From JBDTSW01 sp039930945 (lineage in GTDB: Bacteria > Actinomycetota > Thermoleophilia > Solirubrobacterales > 70-9), in contig JBDTSW010000025.1 of assembly GCA_039930945.1 (NCBI GenBank), positions 1 through 22,249 on the forward strand: a DNA stretch of 22,249 nt, in the 5' to 3' direction. How positions within the stretch are numbered: the first letter of the stretch is position 1; each line of letters opens with the position of its first letter. Made by a program: the position numbers and the translations under genes. This document shows positions 7,115 through 15,670 of the stretch, piece by piece. The notes under the pieces are model-generated. The model worked only from the letters and a program-made list of their open reading frames with translations. It was not told the DNA's origin and searched no databases.

Positions 7115-9096
7115 TCTTTCTCGCCGCTGGTGGCACGAGAGCGGCGCCGGCCGCCTCTACGGCCCCTGCGCCGCCCGCTCGAAGCGGAGGATTCTAGGGC
7201 AGAGGCATCGTCGCCCGGCTTCTCCGCCTCGCGCCCCGGGGCCGCGGTTTCTCCCGAGGGCGTCTCGCCATCGTCGGAGGGCGGCGGGGCGTCGAGCAGC
7301 GAGGCCGTGGCGACCGAGCGCCCGACCTCCTCGATCCGGACCATCCGGCGCTCGCCGACGTGCCGGCCTCCGCCGGTGACGCTGACGACGTAGGAGTCGA
7401 CCCGGGCGACGGCGTCGTCGACGTTGTACATGTGCGGCTCGACGATGGTCACGAACACCTCGTCGCCGACTCCGAAGGGAAGCGCGCGCCGCTCGATCTC
7501 GTCGTGGCTGCCCCGGTCGGCGACGTCATAGGTCCCGAGCGAGAGAGCCTCTCCACCCTCGAAGTGGAAGTGCTTGCCGGACTCCTCCTCGAGCTCGCGC
7601 AGGCCGCTCTCGGGGTCGAGCAGCTTGCGCGCGACCTTGGGATGCACCCGGATCAGGAACGCCTCCGGCTCGGTCTGCTCGGCAACCAGCTGGCGCAGGT
7701 GGCGGAGGACGTCGATCGCCACCGTGTCCTCCGACTCGACGACGCCCTCGCCGTCGCAGGCAGGACAGCGCTTGGTGAGGATCTCGCGGACGCCGTCGGT
7801 GATGTTCTGGCGGGTCATCTCGACCAGGCCGAGCGGCGAGACCTCGACCACATAGGTCTTGGTCTTGTCCTCGTTCAGCGCCTTGCGCAGCGTCTTCAGC
7901 ACCTGGTCGCGGTTGGACGAGCGCGCCATGTCGATGAAATCGATGACGATGATCCCGCCGATGTCGCGCAGGCGGAGCTGGCGCACGACCTCCTCGGCGG
8001 CCTCGACGTTGACACGGGTGATCGTGTCCTCGAGCCGGCCCTTGCCGCGGCCGGTGAAGCTGCCGGTGTTGATATCGACGACGGTCAACGCCTCGGCGTA
8101 GTCGATCATCAGGTAGCCGCCCGAGGGCAGCTCGACCCGGCGTGAGAGCACCGAGCGATAGGCCTCCTCGACGCCCTCGCGCTCGAACAGCGGCTTGGAG
8201 CCGTCGTAGAGCTCGACCAGGTCGACCAGCTCCGGCGCCGTGCGCTGGAAGAAGCTGCTGACTCGCTGGTGCTGCTTCGGGTCGTCGATCACGGCGCCGT
8301 CGAACTCCTTGGTGAGGACGTCGCGCAGGACCCGGATCGAGAGGTCGGCCTCCTGGAAGACCATGCCCGGCGCCTTCACCTCGCCGCCGCGCTTGTCGAC
8401 CACCTCGTGGAGCTTGTGCAGATAGGCGAGGTCGCGCTCGAAGTCGCCCTTGAGCGCACCCTGGGCCGCGGTGCGGACGATCACGCCGCCGTCGCCGGTG
8501 TGCAGCTTCTGCAGGAGCTTGCGCTGGCGCTCGCGCTCCTTCTCGCTCAGCCTCCGGCTGGCGCCGACGCCGCCGCCCTGGGGCATATAGACGAGGTAGC
8601 GGCCGGCGATCGACACCTGCATCGATAGCCTCGCGCCCTTGGTCTTCAGGGGGTCCTTGACGACCTGGACCAAGACCTCCTGCTTGGGCTTGATCAGCTC
8701 GTCGATCCGGCGCCCCTTGCCGTGGCCGCGGCGCGGGGCCTTCTCGCCGTCCGGGAGCACGATCTCGTCGACGTGCAGGAAGCCGTTTCGCTCCAGGCCG
8801 ATGTCGACGAACGCGGCCTCCATGCCCGGCAGCACGTTGTCGACGACGCCCTTGTAGATGTTGCCGACGATCGTCCGGGAGCCCTTGCGCTCCACGTACA
8901 GCTCGCCGACCTTCCAGCCATTGCCTGCCGGCTGCCCGGAACCACCGCGCGCCGGCTGCTCCGCTTCGCGTCCGCTGCCGGCACGGTCTGCGCCACTCCG
9001 AGTTTGCTTTGAGCCACCTCGGGCGGTTCCTTTGGATTCGAGTACGGCGACGCGGGTTTCACCGGCGTCGACCGAGACGATTATGCGTTTCTTCAA
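7111..9096 (-). CDS. rng: Ribonuclease E/G family endoribonuclease
   Basis: This is a single-strand-specific endoribonuclease of rRNA and mRNA processing. The 661-residue protein has an N-terminal sub-domain, an S1 RNA-binding domain (about 72-165, starting IVGNIYKGVVDNVLPGMEAAFVDIG), and the catalytic DNase-I-like domain with VVDINTGSFTGRG (Asp341) and VIDFIDM (Asp386). The Zn-link CPACDGEG (444-451) is also present. About 39 Gly/Ser/Ala/Arg-rich residues (22-60) interrupt the N-terminal sub-domain between the AVLE strand and the VGELYVER strand. The C-terminal tail is short and Arg-rich, without the long degradosome scaffold of E. coli RNase E. The start is TTG at 9096, preceded by an AGGTGAG ribosome-binding site. 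The stop overlaps rplU as ATGA. RNase E versus RNase G naming cannot be settled from sequence alone. Confidence 0.94.
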   Translation of the reverse strand: MKKRIIVSVDAGETRVAVLESKGTARGGSKQTRSGADRAGSGREAEQPARGGSGQPAGNGWKVGELYVERKGSRTIVGNIYKGVVDNVLPGMEAAFVDIGLERNGFLHVDEIVLPDGEKAPRRGHGKGRRIDELIKPKQEVLVQVVKDPLKTKGARLSMQVSIAGRYLVYMPQGGGVGASRRLSEKERERQRKLLQKLHTGDGGVIVRTAAQGALKGDFERDLAYLHKLHEVVDKRGGEVKAPGMVFQEADLSIRVLRDVLTKEFDGAVIDDPKQHQRVSSFFQRTAPELVDLVELYDGSKPLFEREGVEEAYRSVLSRRVELPSGGYLMIDYAEALTVVDINTGSFTGRGKGRLEDTITRVNVEAAEEVVRQLRLRDIGGIIVIDFIDMARSSNRDQVLKTLRKALNEDKTKTYVVEVSPLGLVEMTRQNITDGVREILTKRCPACDGEGVVESEDTVAIDVLRHLRQLVAEQTEPEAFLIRVHPKVARKLLDPESGLRELEEESGKHFHFEGGEALSLGTYDVADRGSHDEIERRALPFGVGDEVFVTIVEPHMYNVDDAVARVDSYVVSVTGGGRHVGERRMVRIEEVGRSVATASLLDAPPPSDDGETPSGETAAPGREAEKPGDDASALESSASSGRRRGRRGGRRRSRATSGEKE

Positions 9097-9153
9097 GTGG
9101 GTCTCACCTCACAGGAGAGGGGTAGCCCGCGGAAGCGCTGAACAGCGCTCATC

Positions 9154-10401
9154 TCAGATCGCGGGAGCCCTGTTCCTGGAGTTGAGCCGCGCTTGGACAT
9201 AGATGCTCTGCAGGATTCCGATCGCCATGAAGGTGACGACGACGGAAGAGCCTCCGAAGCTCATCAGCGGAAGCGGGATGCCCGTTACCGGGGCCACCCC
9301 GACGTTCATGCCGACGTTGACGAACAGGTGGAACATGAGCATGGCGGCTATGCCGCCCGCGATCATCGCTCCATACAGGTTCTTCGAAAGAGTCAAAATG
9401 CGCAGCGCCCTCCAGATCAACAGGGCGTAGAGGGACAGTAGGAACGCAGCCCCGGCGAACCCGAAGCGCTCTCCAACCACGGCAAAGATGAAGTCCGTGT
9501 GGCGCTCCGGCAAGAAGCCGGCCTGCGTTTGCGTCGCTTCGGAGCCTCGTCCGGTCTTTCCACCGGATCCGACCGCGATCAGCGACTGGTTGATCTGATA
9601 ACTGGAGTCTCGTGGGTCCTCACTGGGATTGAGAAAGGAGGTGATTCTCTCCTCCTGGTAGGGCTTAAGGATAGGGGTACCAAGGGCGGGAGCACCGACA
9701 AGCACGATCGCGATCGCTGCGGCGGCGATGCCGCCGAGCACCGCGAAGTGCTTCCAGCTGATGCCCGCGATGAACATCACGGTGAGCGTGATCACGCCAT
9801 AGACGAGGCCGCTGCCGAGGTCGGGGGCAAGGAAGACGATCCCCGCGGGGATGATGCCCAGGAGGAGCAGGCGGCCCGTTCGCCGGGCCTCGGATGTGTG
9901 CCGGGCCCGGTCGAGCGCGAACGCCGCCAGGGCCAGGATCAGGATCAGCTTGCCCAGCTCGGAGGGCTGGAAGGTGAAGAACGGCAGCTCGATCCACCGC
10001 CGCGAGCCACGGGTCGCCTCGCCCAGCGCCAGCACCAGCAGGATGCTGGCGATCATCGCCGTGTAGAGGCCGACCCGCAGCTCACGGAAGCGCGAGTAGT
10101 CGATCCGGGCGAGGGTGAACATCAGGGCGATGCCGATCACCGCGTAGATGCATTGGCGGATCAGGTAGTAGTGGGGGTCGCCCGCGACGTCGTCGTGGGT
10201 GGTCACCGCAAGCGTGTAGGCGCTGAAGGCGCTGATCGCGGCGGCGGCGCCCAGCAGCACCAGGTCGAGGCCGAAGAAGGAGCGCTCGAAGAACCCCGCA
10301 TCGCGGTGACCGAACGGGCGCGGATGAGCCTGACCGCCGGCGAGCGAACGGGCGCGGCGGGGGGCCGGGCGGACGGGGGTGCGTGCGGGGGCGCCGATCA
10401 C
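9154..10401 (-). CDS. rodA: RodA, SEDS-family peptidoglycan polymerase
   Basis: RodA is the glycosyltransferase of lateral wall synthesis and works with PBP2. The start chosen is GTG at 10401, overlapping the mrdA stop as GTGA; the longer open frame upstream merely reads through mrdA out of frame. The 415-residue product has a ~40-residue basic cytoplasmic leader and then about ten hydrophobic segments. Family blocks are FTFQPSELGKLILILALA, LQAPDLG-like FLAPDLGSGLVYG, the extracellular GFLPERHTDFIFAVVGERFG with the conserved Asp, and VTGIPLPLMSFGGSS near the end. Position beside mrdA within the mre cluster favours RodA over FtsW. Confidence 0.95.
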   Translation of the reverse strand: MIGAPARTPVRPAPRRARSLAGGQAHPRPFGHRDAGFFERSFFGLDLVLLGAAAAISAFSAYTLAVTTHDDVAGDPHYYLIRQCIYAVIGIALMFTLARIDYSRFRELRVGLYTAMIASILLVLALGEATRGSRRWIELPFFTFQPSELGKLILILALAAFALDRARHTSEARRTGRLLLLGIIPAGIVFLAPDLGSGLVYGVITLTVMFIAGISWKHFAVLGGIAAAAIAIVLVGAPALGTPILKPYQEERITSFLNPSEDPRDSSYQINQSLIAVGSGGKTGRGSEATQTQAGFLPERHTDFIFAVVGERFGFAGAAFLLSLYALLIWRALRILTLSKNLYGAMIAGGIAAMLMFHLFVNVGMNVGVAPVTGIPLPLMSFGGSSVVVTFMAIGILQSIYVQARLNSRNRAPAI

Positions 10402-12287
10402 TCGTAGACCGTCGCGGTCGGATCGGTGACTTGTTCGATCTTCTCGGGCTTGACGTTGAAGTATTCGCTGAGGATCTCCTGCACGGCGGGGGCGGCGGAG
10501 TCGGCGCCGAAGCCACCACGCTCCAGGGTCGCGACGACGACGATCTCCGGGTCGGGGTAGGGGGCAAGCGCCACGTACCAGGACTGGTCCTCGACGGCGA
10601 GGCCTCGCTCGGCGGTTCCCGTCTTGCCGGCGATGTCGACGGGAAAGCCGCCGAAGACGCCGTACGAGGTTCCGCCCGGCTCCTGCGCGGCGGCGTGCAG
10701 GCCGTCGAGGATCGAGCGCCGGGTCTCGGGGTCGATCGAGACCTCCCGCCTCGGAGCTGGGTCGATCTCCTGGATCACGCCCCCGCTGGGGTCCTCGACG
10801 CGCATGCCGACGTGCGGGCGCACGACGCTGCCGCCGTTGGCGAGCGTGGCGTAGGCGACCGCGAGCTGCAGCGGGGTGGCCTGCAGATCGCCCTGGCCGA
10901 CCGCGAGGTTGATGTTGTCGCCGACGGTCCAGGACCGGTCGGTGAGCTGGTCGGCGTAGAGCTGGTCGCGCCAACCGGGCGTCGGCACCAGCCCCGGGGC
11001 CTCGGAGGGCAGGTCGATGCCGGTGCGGCTGCCCATGCCGAGCTGGCGAGCCCAGTTCTGGAGAGCGCCCCCCTCGGGGTTGTCGTCCGCGTTCAGCTCC
11101 AGGCCGAGCTTGTAGAAGTAGACGTCCGAGGAGACCTGCAGCGCCGTCTGCAGGTTGATCGGCCCGTTGATCGCGTCGCCGGCGTTCTCGAACTTGACGC
11201 CGCCGACCTCGAGTACGCCGGGGTCGTCGACGATCTCCTCCGGAGTGATCGCCCCGTCCTCGAGCGCCGCGGTGGCGGTGAGCAGCTTGAAGGTGGAGCC
11301 GGTCGGATAGCCGCCCTGGATCGACCGGTCGAAGATCGGCGCGTCGGTCCCGGTGGTCAGTTGGTCGTAGATCGCCGGCGGGATCACCGGCTTGGCGAAC
11401 ACCGAGGGGTCGAAGCTGGGAACCGACCCCAGGGCCAGCACCTCGCCGGTGTCCACGTCCATTGCGACGAAGCCGCCGGGGAGGCCGAAGCGGGCCATCG
11501 CCGCCTCGGCCGCCGACTGCAAGCCGGAGTCGAGCGTCATCCGCAGGTTGTTGCCGGCCTCGGGTCGACGCACGCTGAGCCGGCCGCCCGTCGGCCGGCC
11601 GCTGGCGTCGACCTGGATCCTGGTGGTGCCTTTGACCCCGCGCAGGAGGCTGTCGTAGGTGGACTCGACCCCGGCCTGTCCGACCTCGTCGCCCGGCTCG
11701 AGCGACTCGAACCGGGGGTCGTCGAGCTGGTCGGGGTTGACCTCGCGGACGTAGCCGAACATGTGCGCGCCGAGGGCCCCCTGCGGGTACTGGCGAACGT
11801 AGACGCGGTCGACGCTGACGCCCGGGAATTCGCCCTGGTTCTCGCGCAGGTAATAGACGAGGTCATAGGGAACATCGCGCCTCAGGGTCACCGGGCTCGC
11901 CGGCGACTCGCGCGTCTGCTTGCGGATCTGCCTCTCGATATAGGCCTTGCTCATCCCTGCGACCTGGCCTAGGCTGCGCAGCTCCCGGGAGAGAACCCTG
12001 TTGCCACGGGGAAGCTCGGTGGTGCGGACCTGCAGCGCCAGCGCGGTGCGATTATCGACCAGCACCTTGCCATCGCGGTCAACGATCTCGCCGCGGGGCG
12101 CCTGCACGGTGACCTCCCGCACCTGGTTGTTGTTGGCCTCGGCCAGGTAGCGGTCGCCTGAGAGCACCTCGAGATACCAGAGGCGGAAGAAGACGATCGC
12201 GAAGAGCACCAGCGCGCCGCCGCCGAGGAGCGCCACGCGAAAGGCGAACTGGCTGGGCCGAGGGGAGCGGTCGCCGTTGCGAAACAT
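10398..12287 (-). CDS. mrdA: Penicillin-binding protein 2 (elongation transpeptidase)
   Basis: PBP2 cross-links peptidoglycan during elongation and activates RodA. The ATG at 12287 gives a 629-residue protein with a short cytoplasmic segment and one membrane anchor (about residues 16-38). The dimerisation (pedestal) domain follows, from about 60 to 250. The transpeptidase domain has the active-site STFK (Ser331 to Lys334), SSD as the SxN-type motif (386-388) and KTGT (555-558). The open frame extends 23 codons further upstream, but that Arg-rich stretch overlaps the end of mreD and precedes the natural membrane anchor. It is the fourth gene of an mreB-mreC-mreD-mrdA-rodA cluster. Length and motif order are normal for class B PBPs. 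Confidence 0.95.
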   Translation of the reverse strand: MFRNGDRSPRPSQFAFRVALLGGGALVLFAIVFFRLWYLEVLSGDRYLAEANNNQVREVTVQAPRGEIVDRDGKVLVDNRTALALQVRTTELPRGNRVLSRELRSLGQVAGMSKAYIERQIRKQTRESPASPVTLRRDVPYDLVYYLRENQGEFPGVSVDRVYVRQYPQGALGAHMFGYVREVNPDQLDDPRFESLEPGDEVGQAGVESTYDSLLRGVKGTTRIQVDASGRPTGGRLSVRRPEAGNNLRMTLDSGLQSAAEAAMARFGLPGGFVAMDVDTGEVLALGSVPSFDPSVFAKPVIPPAIYDQLTTGTDAPIFDRSIQGGYPTGSTFKLLTATAALEDGAITPEEIVDDPGVLEVGGVKFENAGDAINGPINLQTALQVSSDVYFYKLGLELNADDNPEGGALQNWARQLGMGSRTGIDLPSEAPGLVPTPGWRDQLYADQLTDRSWTVGDNINLAVGQGDLQATPLQLAVAYATLANGGSVVRPHVGMRVEDPSGGVIQEIDPAPRREVSIDPETRRSILDGLHAAAQEPGGTSYGVFGGFPVDIAGKTGTAERGLAVEDQSWYVALAPYPDPEIVVVATLERGGFGADSAAPAVQEILSEYFNVKPEKIEQVTDPTATVYE

Positions 12288-12315
12288 CAGCGGGCTCCCC
12301 GCTGGGCGGGGGCGA

Positions 12316-12957
12316 TCACGCCAGGCCCCCGCGCACCCGCCGCGACGGGACCGCACCGGTCACCCGGCCGGATCGGCCCCGCCGCCCCCCGGTGCCCCGG
12401 CGGCGGCGGCGAAGCCGCGAGCGCAACGGGGAGATCGCGCGTCGCGCCGAGGCGTCGTCGACCAACGCCGGGCGCAGGACTCGGCGCATCAGCGGAAACA
12501 GCGGCACCATCAGCAGGAAGGCGAGCAGCCCCTTGACCAGGACCTCGCGCACCACCAGCAGGCTGACCGGGGTCTCGACCCCGAGCATCAGCTGGATCGC
12601 GGCGAAGATCGAGGCGCCGAGCACGGTCAGCCCGGCGGCCAGCAGCGGCGGCGCGAGCGAACTCGAGATCTCGAATCCCTCCCGGTATCGCCCCGCGAGG
12701 TAGCCCATTGCCAACAGCACGATCGACGAGACCCCCAGCGTCTGCAACAGCAGGGAGTCCATCACCAGCCCGAGCACGAATCCGCATACCGCGCCGATCA
12801 CGCCGCCGCCGAGCAGCCCGAGCGAGACGACGACGACGCCGACCAGGTCGGGCACGGAGCCAAAGATCGACAGATAGCTGAAGAACGAGACCTGCAGTAC
12901 CGCCGCCAGCAGGATGATCACCGCAATCCGCAGCGTGATCCGCCAGGTGACGATCAT
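12316..12957 (-). CDS. mreD: Rod shape-determining membrane protein MreD
   Basis: The start is ATG at 12957, overlapping the mreC stop as ATGA; the longer frame upstream is a shadow of mreC. The 213-residue protein has five or six membrane segments, beginning ITLRIAVIILLAAVLQVSFF. It includes the usual MreD pattern of a mid-protein GxxxGLxxD-like loop (FVLGLVMDSLLLQTLG) and a late LLVVREVLVKGLLAFLLMVPLF helix. The C-terminal ~45 residues are an Arg/Gly-rich cytoplasmic tail, longer than in most MreD proteins. Sequence conservation in this family is low, so the call leans on membrane topology and on its place between mreC and mrdA. Confidence 0.88.
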   Translation of the reverse strand: MIVTWRITLRIAVIILLAAVLQVSFFSYLSIFGSVPDLVGVVVVSLGLLGGGVIGAVCGFVLGLVMDSLLLQTLGVSSIVLLAMGYLAGRYREGFEISSSLAPPLLAAGLTVLGASIFAAIQLMLGVETPVSLLVVREVLVKGLLAFLLMVPLFPLMRRVLRPALVDDASARRAISPLRSRLRRRRRGTGGRRGRSGRVTGAVPSRRVRGGLA

Positions 12958-13829
12958 CCGGGCACCCCGGGGCGGGCGGGCCCGCCGGTCAGGACCTGGA
13001 GGTAGTCGGCACCGCGGATGTCGGCGAACGGCTGCAGGTGGATCTGCTGGAAGGTCTCCTGCTCGCCGACGGCGGCCTCGGTCACCCGGCCGATCTCGAT
13101 GCCGTAGGGATAGGCCGAGGAGATGCGACCGTCGGACCACCCGGCCGTGACCAGGATCTGGCCCTCCTTGACCTCTTCGTTGTTGTCGATGAAGTCGAGC
13201 AGCAGGTCGTCGGGGTCGCCGACTTCGGGCTCGACGATCCCGTCCGGGCCCTTGGGCAGGACCGAGGCCGAGACGGCGCTGCGGTGATCGGTGATCAGCG
13301 CCACCTGGGCGCTGCCGCGGGTCGCCTCGCTGATCCGGCCGACCAGCCCGTCGCCGGTGATCACGGCGTCGTTGACCTTGACGCCCGAACTTGTGCCGAC
13401 GTCGATCATCACCGTCGAGTACCAGATGGTGGGCGAGCGGCCGATGACGCGGCCCGTGACCCGCTTGTAGGAGCCGAGGGCTGCGTCGGCCTGGTCGAGG
13501 TCGAGCATCTTGCGGAGTTGCTCGTTCTCGCCGACCGCGGACTGGGCGTCGGCGACCTCGGCGCGCAGGCCCTGGGCCTCCTCGCGCAGGGCTTCGTTCT
13601 CGCCGCGGGCGTCGAATGTCTCGCCGAACCAGTCGACGAGATCGCGCGCGGGCTTCAGCGCCCGGCTCGCCCCCTCCTCGACCGGGCTCAGAACCGCGGA
13701 GACCCCGCGCTGGATCGAGTGCAGCGGGCCGCTCTGAGCCTCGCTGAAGCTGATCGAGAGCAGCACCAGGCAGACCACGATCAGCCCCGCCAGGACCGCC
13801 CGGCGCCTTCTCACCTGCTTGCGATACAC
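12954..13829 (-). CDS. mreC: Rod shape-determining protein MreC
   Basis: MreC is the extracellular organiser that activates PBP2/RodA. The start chosen is GTG at 13829, 14 nt after the mreB stop; the upstream part of the open frame is antiparallel noise over mreB. The 291-residue product has a basic N-terminus, one membrane helix (about 10-28) and a coiled coil (about 76-112: ENEALREEAQGLRAEVADAQ and following). The two-lobed beta domain includes RVIGRSPTIWYSTVMIDVGTSSGVKVNDAVIT and GLVGRI. The length and layout are normal for actinobacterial MreC. Its stop overlaps mreD, implying coupled translation of the two partners. Confidence 0.94.
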   Translation of the reverse strand: MYRKQVRRRRAVLAGLIVVCLVLLSISFSEAQSGPLHSIQRGVSAVLSPVEEGASRALKPARDLVDWFGETFDARGENEALREEAQGLRAEVADAQSAVGENEQLRKMLDLDQADAALGSYKRVTGRVIGRSPTIWYSTVMIDVGTSSGVKVNDAVITGDGLVGRISEATRGSAQVALITDHRSAVSASVLPKGPDGIVEPEVGDPDDLLLDFIDNNEEVKEGQILVTAGWSDGRISSAYPYGIEIGRVTEAAVGEQETFQQIHLQPFADIRGADYLQVLTGGPARPGVPG

Positions 13830-13843
13830 GGCGGGGGGCCCGC

Positions 13844-14908
13844 TCAGGCCACGGCGCCGCCGCCGAGGCGCCGCCGCCGGTTCGAGTTGCGATTCATCCG
13901 GTGGATCACCTCGAATTCCTCGAGCGAGCGCCCGGAGCCGACCGCGACGCAGGTCAGCGGCGACTCGGTCAGCTGCGCCGGCATCTGGCACTCGGTGCGC
14001 ATGCGCTCTTCCATGCCCTGCAGCAGCGCCCCGCCGCCGGCGAGGGTGATCCCCCGGTCCATGATGTCTCCGGCGAGCTCCGGCGGGGTGCGGTCGAGGG
14101 TGTCCTTGACCGCCCCGACGATCTGGTTGACGGGCTCCTCCAGGGCGGCGCGGACCTCGGCCGAGGTGAGCATGATCGTCTTCGGCAGGCCGACGACCAT
14201 GTCGCGGCCGCGGATCTCGGCGGTGAGCTCCTCCGCCGGGGGCGCTGCCGAGCCGATCTCGAGCTTGACCTCCTCCGCGGTCTGCTGGCCGATCAGCAGC
14301 TTGTGCTCGTGCTTGCAGTGGTTGACGATCGCCTCGTCCATCTCGTCGCCGCCGACGCGGATCGACTCCGAGACGACGATTCCGCCGAGCGAGATCACCG
14401 CCACCTCGCTGGTGCCGCCGCCGACGTCTAAGACCATGCTCCCGGTGGGCTCGGCGACGGGCAGGCCGGCGCCGATCGCCGCCGCCATCGGCTCCTCGAT
14501 CAGGTACGCCTGGCGAGCGCCGGCGGAGAGGCAGGCCTCCTCGACCGCGCGCTTCTCGACGCCGGTGACGCCGGAGGGGACGCAGACCACCACCCGCGGA
14601 TGGGCGAAGCGGTTCTGGTGCACGCGCTGGATGAAGTGGCGCAGCATCTCCTCGGCGATCTCGAAGTCCGCGATGACGCCGTCCTTGAGCGGGCGGATCG
14701 CCTGGATCGAGCCCGGCGTACGGCCGAGCATCCGCTTGGCCTCGACCCCGACCGCGTGCACCTCGCCGGTGCGCGAGTCGACGGCCACGACCGAGGGCTC
14801 GGAGAGGACGATCCCACGACCGCGCACGTAAACGAGAGTGTTGGCGGTACCGAGGTCAACCGCCATGTCGCGGCCACCGAATCCAGTGAGGTTTCTGAAG
14901 AAGCCCAT
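13844..14908 (-). CDS. mreB: Rod shape-determining actin-like protein MreB
   Basis: MreB is the bacterial actin that positions the wall-elongation complex under the membrane. The start chosen is ATG at 14908 (product 354 residues); 40 further codons are open upstream but are Arg/Pro-rich and lie in the promoter region. N-terminal MGFFRNLTGF is an amphipathic membrane-targeting type segment. ATP-site motifs are DLGTANT (phosphate 1, 18-24), LDVGGGTSEVAV (phosphate 2, about 160-171) and LAGGGALLQGME (adenosine motif). It leads the mreBCD-mrdA-rodA block, after about 177 bp without a gene that probably contains a promoter. No clear Shine-Dalgarno sequence precedes the ATG. Confidence 0.97.
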   Translation of the reverse strand: MGFFRNLTGFGGRDMAVDLGTANTLVYVRGRGIVLSEPSVVAVDSRTGEVHAVGVEAKRMLGRTPGSIQAIRPLKDGVIADFEIAEEMLRHFIQRVHQNRFAHPRVVVCVPSGVTGVEKRAVEEACLSAGARQAYLIEEPMAAAIGAGLPVAEPTGSMVLDVGGGTSEVAVISLGGIVVSESIRVGGDEMDEAIVNHCKHEHKLLIGQQTAEEVKLEIGSAAPPAEELTAEIRGRDMVVGLPKTIMLTSAEVRAALEEPVNQIVGAVKDTLDRTPPELAGDIMDRGITLAGGGALLQGMEERMRTECQMPAQLTESPLTCVAVGSGRSLEEFEVIHRMNRNSNRRRRLGGGAVA

Positions 14909-14995
14909 AAGTAGGTTCGGTAAGCGGCGCCGCGAGCGAGCTGCGGGTCTGGCAGGGCGGATCGAGGGGCAACGCGGCGACCGAACCGCCGGGCG

Positions 14996-15023
14996 AGTGT
15001 AGCGAAGCCCGGCGAAGCCCAAA
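14996..15023 (-). promoter_or_regulatory. Candidate sigma70-type promoter upstream of mreB
   Basis: On the minus strand TTTGGG (15023-15018) and TACACT (15001-14996) are separated by 16 nt. TACACT fits the actinobacterial TANNNT -10 pattern; the -35 element is poor. A start about 7 nt further would leave an untranslated leader of roughly 80 nt before mreB. A 9-bp tandem repeat GGGCTTCGC fills much of the spacer. Position in the only sizeable gene-free gap of the train makes a promoter likely; the exact boxes are inferred. Confidence 0.35.
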
Positions 15024-15048
15024 GGCAAACTTGAGGGCTTGGAAGCAC

Positions 15049-15073
15049 CCTAAGGATAAACCCCAGCCTTAGG
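15049..15073. promoter_or_regulatory. Perfect 7-bp inverted repeat between maf and mreB
   Basis: CCTAAGG at 15049-15055 and CCTTAGG at 15067-15073 form an inverted repeat with an 11-nt AT-richer centre. It lies 13 nt past the maf stop and 26 nt upstream of the candidate mreB -35. No U-tract follows in the minus-strand direction, so a factor-independent terminator is unlikely. An operator for a dimeric regulator, or a short RNA hairpin protecting the maf mRNA end, are the alternatives. Only the symmetry is seen; the role is inferred. Confidence 0.4.
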
Positions 15074-15085
15074 TATTTTCGGGTT

Positions 15086-15670
15086 CTAGGCGGAGTCGCT
15101 GGAAATACCGGGGAACAGCTCGGGGGCCAGCTCCAGCAGCAGTTGCAAGGGAAGGCCCACGACGTTGGCGAAATCACCCTCGACCCGCTCTATCAGCAGC
15201 GATCCGAGGCCCTGGATCGCGTAGGCCCCGGCCCGGTCACGCCACTCGCCGGAGGCCAGATACAGGCCCAGCGTCGCCTCATCCAGCCGGGTGAAGGTGA
15301 CGAGCGAGCTGGCGACGCCGGCCCGCTCCTCGCCCACCTCTCGGCAGGCAAGGACGACCCCACTCAGCACCTCGTGGGTCCGCCCCGACAGGGCCAACAG
15401 GCGCTCTCGGGCCTCGTCGACGTTCGCCGCCTTGCCCAGCACATTGCCGTCGACCACCACCTCGGTGTCGACGCCCAAGGCCACCTCCCCCTCCCCCGCT
15501 TCGGCGAGCTCGAGCCCGGCAAGGGCCTTGCGGCGAGCGTTCTCGACGACCAGCTCCTCCGGCTCCAGGCCATCGACCAGCTCGTCGACTGCGGTGCCGA
15601 CCGCGACGAACTCGACCCCGATCGCCGAGAGCATCTCGCGTCGCCGGGGGGATGCGGAGGCGAGAATCAG
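15086..15670 (-). CDS. maf: Maf-family nucleotide pyrophosphatase (septum/house-cleaning protein), probable CTG start
   Basis: Maf proteins hydrolyse non-canonical or excess nucleoside triphosphates (dTTP, UTP and modified forms). The first in-frame ATG is at 15634, but codons upstream of it encode LILASASPRRRE, the most conserved N-terminal block of the family with the SxSPRR motif that binds the triphosphate. The frame therefore has to start further upstream. The CTG at 15670 overlaps the ndk stop as CTGA and gives 194 residues, the normal family length; ATT at 15667 is the only close alternative. Later motifs are ENARRKA, GVDTEVVVDG (catalytic Asp) and the QGLGSLLIERVEGDFANVVGLP block. The preceding ndk gene and the following mreB match the usual maf-mreBCD neighbourhood. 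Product is sure; the initiation codon is inferred. Confidence 0.92.
   Translation of the reverse strand: MILASASPRRREMLSAIGVEFVAVGTAVDELVDGLEPEELVVENARRKALAGLELAEAGEGEVALGVDTEVVVDGNVLGKAANVDEARERLLALSGRTHEVLSGVVLACREVGEERAGVASSLVTFTRLDEATLGLYLASGEWRDRAGAYAIQGLGSLLIERVEGDFANVVGLPLQLLLELAPELFPGISSDSA

Noticed and set aside
10402..10974. Upstream extension of the rodA frame
   Set aside because: Arg-rich out-of-frame reading of mrdA; GTG at 10401 overlapping the mrdA stop gives a normal RodA.
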